The notes under the pieces are model-generated. The model was not told where the DNA came from. It saw nothing but the letters and a program-made list of their open reading frames with translations, and searched no databases. Shown piece after piece: positions 62,917 through 64,000 of a stretch of DNA of 64,000 nt; within the stretch, counting starts at the first letter, position 1, and every line of letters begins with the position of its first letter. The DNA is from Linanthus parryae (taxonomy: Eukaryota > Streptophyta > Magnoliopsida > Ericales > Polemoniaceae): NCBI GenBank assembly GCA_023055425.1, contig JALGPY010000001.1:143617368-143681367 (forward strand), written 5' to 3'. The position numbers and the translations under genes are program-made.

Positions 62917-63965
62917 TCAAAGCAAATTATTGATTAAGGAGTCTTGGGGCGCGAACTGCTCGCTCAGCCTCTCCACCTGTGCCACTTCTTGCTTCAGTTG
63001 CTCGCACCTGGCATTCATCTCATGATACAGCTTTAGAGCTTCATCAACCTTTTGCTTCTGCTGCTCCACCTTCTGCATCTCGACTGCGAGATTCTGGTGA
63101 CCGAGCTTCAAAGTCACGGCCGCGCGGATCAGCGTGACTCTGTCCTTCAGAAACTTAAAGCCCAGTCTGCCTTGGACTTTGGTCGCGAGGTTCTGGCACA
63201 TGCCACATAGCAGTTCAGCACTCTGGACCGAAATGGTCGCAGGCGTAGCCGCAGACAGCTGCTCCAGTATCCAAATGGCTTCAGTAAGGAACAGCCTCCT
63301 GTCAAAGGGCCCGATCTCCAGAGATCTCACAAACGAGCAAGGGTACCTGAGACGCATTCGGACCACCCGGTCTACGTCGGTTTGCTTCAAACCTGAGGAG
63401 ATGTCAAAAATAAGTTATGATGTCAAAAGTTCGCAAGCGAATAATGTGACGCGCGAACAGTAAAAGCTCTACTTACCAGTTCCTTCCAGAATCTCATGAA
63501 GAGAAGGAATGCGCGCTGCAGGGGCAGTTGAAGACTGTCCTCGCTCCATAGCTCTCCTATCAGCTGCGAGCTCTAATCTCTCGTAGTCGGGAGGAAGAAT
63601 GTAGGCCGCGCCGGCTGCGACTACATTCCCAACCTGCGAGCCCCAAAAGCCCCACGCAGGAATGGGTGCCTCTGACTCAGTCATTGCCGGAGTCGAAGAG
63701 ACGGCCGTAGTCGCTTGTTGAAGGACACTCTCGGATGCGGAAGCATTAGCAGCAGGTGTCCTTACCTCGTCAGCACTAGCATGGACATCTTCATCCATCA
63801 ACACAGTGTCAGCTCCAGCATCGTCGGAAAGCTCGATGATGTCCTCACGAGGCACACCCGTGTGGTCAGCAGCTGCGACGAGCTTCTCGGTATGGGAGCT
63901 CGGAATTGGAACATAGGGCGCAGAAGGCTGACTTCCCTGCTCCAGCTCAGGTTCCTCAGCATGAC
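62917..63965 (-). CDS. antisense plant-mobile-domain-like gene, last two exons, element D
   Basis: Exon 6 is 63392-62917 (476 nt) and exon 5 is 63965-63477 (489 nt), the same lengths as in B, with the same acceptor and donor positions and an 84-nt intron (63476-63393). Both are open. Exon 5 includes the IIELSDD variant of the candidate SUMO-interacting motif. Exon 6 has FDRRLFLTEAIWILEQLSAA and the coiled coil EMQKVEQQKQKVDEALKLYH. Upstream exons lie beyond the window edge. Confidence 0.75.
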
Positions 63966-64000
63966 CTGCGACATTAGAAACGATGATATGAGGTAACTTG

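Larger units (their letters stand above)
53102..64000 (+). mobile_element. Tat-lineage Ty3/gypsy retrotransposon D, right end outside the window
   Basis: Same family and layout as B: LTR 53102-53727, PBS 53731-53749, gag-protease, in-frame TGA, pol, hairpins, 54-bp repeats, small antisense ORF and the last two exons of the antisense gene. It inserted into repeat F; the candidate left duplication is cctgt (53097-53101), and the right side is not visible. Pol carries a 14-bp deletion, so this copy is not autonomous as it stands. Its sequence is closer to B than to A throughout. Confidence 0.95.

Overview
The window is nuclear DNA of a flowering plant with a large, repeat-rich genome. Almost everything in it is transposable-element sequence: Ty1/copia and Ty3/gypsy LTR retrotransposons, small non-autonomous DNA transposons, and one U1 snRNA pseudogene. 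I see no ordinary single-copy host gene. The species cannot be named from the sequence.

Layout. 1-1754: 5' part of a minus-strand Ty1/copia element. 1791-3110: 5' part of a plus-strand Ty1/copia element. 3134-3265: U1 snRNA-like pseudogene with a plant snRNA promoter element. 4360-4810: PIF/Harbinger (Tourist-like) MITE. 5149-5882: hAT-type MITE, apparently inside an older MITE-like repeat. From about 6312 to 50865 runs a minus-strand SIRE/Maximus-like copia element (E). It is interrupted at 6956/44588 by an Athila-like gypsy element (C, 6957-44587, TSD gattg). C is interrupted by a Tat-lineage gypsy element (A, 11043-41529, TSD ctagc). A is interrupted inside its pol by a second Tat element of the same family (B, 16578-31912, TSD catac). 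This is a four-level nest with a target-site duplication at each step. To the right, E is cut by a probable gypsy LTR (F, 50866-53101), which is itself cut by a third Tat element (D, 53102 to beyond the window end).

The Tat family (A, B, D) is the most informative part. Each copy has a 626-628 bp LTR, a PBS, and a gag-protease ORF of 870 codons. One in-frame TGA follows, then a pol ORF with RT, RNase H, a second RNase H, a duplicated zinc-binding module and a DDE integrase. Behind pol come a hairpin cluster containing AATAAA, a 54-bp tandem repeat tract, a small antisense ORF (115 codons in all three) behind a TATA box, and a large antisense gene. In B that antisense gene can be read as six exons with GT-AG introns of 74-81 nt and an unbroken frame of 1298 codons. 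It encodes a plant-mobile-domain-like protein with nuclear-type basic motifs, a candidate SUMO-interacting motif and a coiled-coil C-terminus. B looks intact and recent (one difference between its LTRs by eye). A is mutated at the RT active site and elsewhere. D has a 14-bp frameshifting deletion in pol.

Other points of note are the abnormal left end of C (an inverted LTR piece inside the same TSD), an LTR-divergence order that contradicts the nesting order, and a family of palindromes in element E. All comparisons were made by eye on the sequence; no database search was run.
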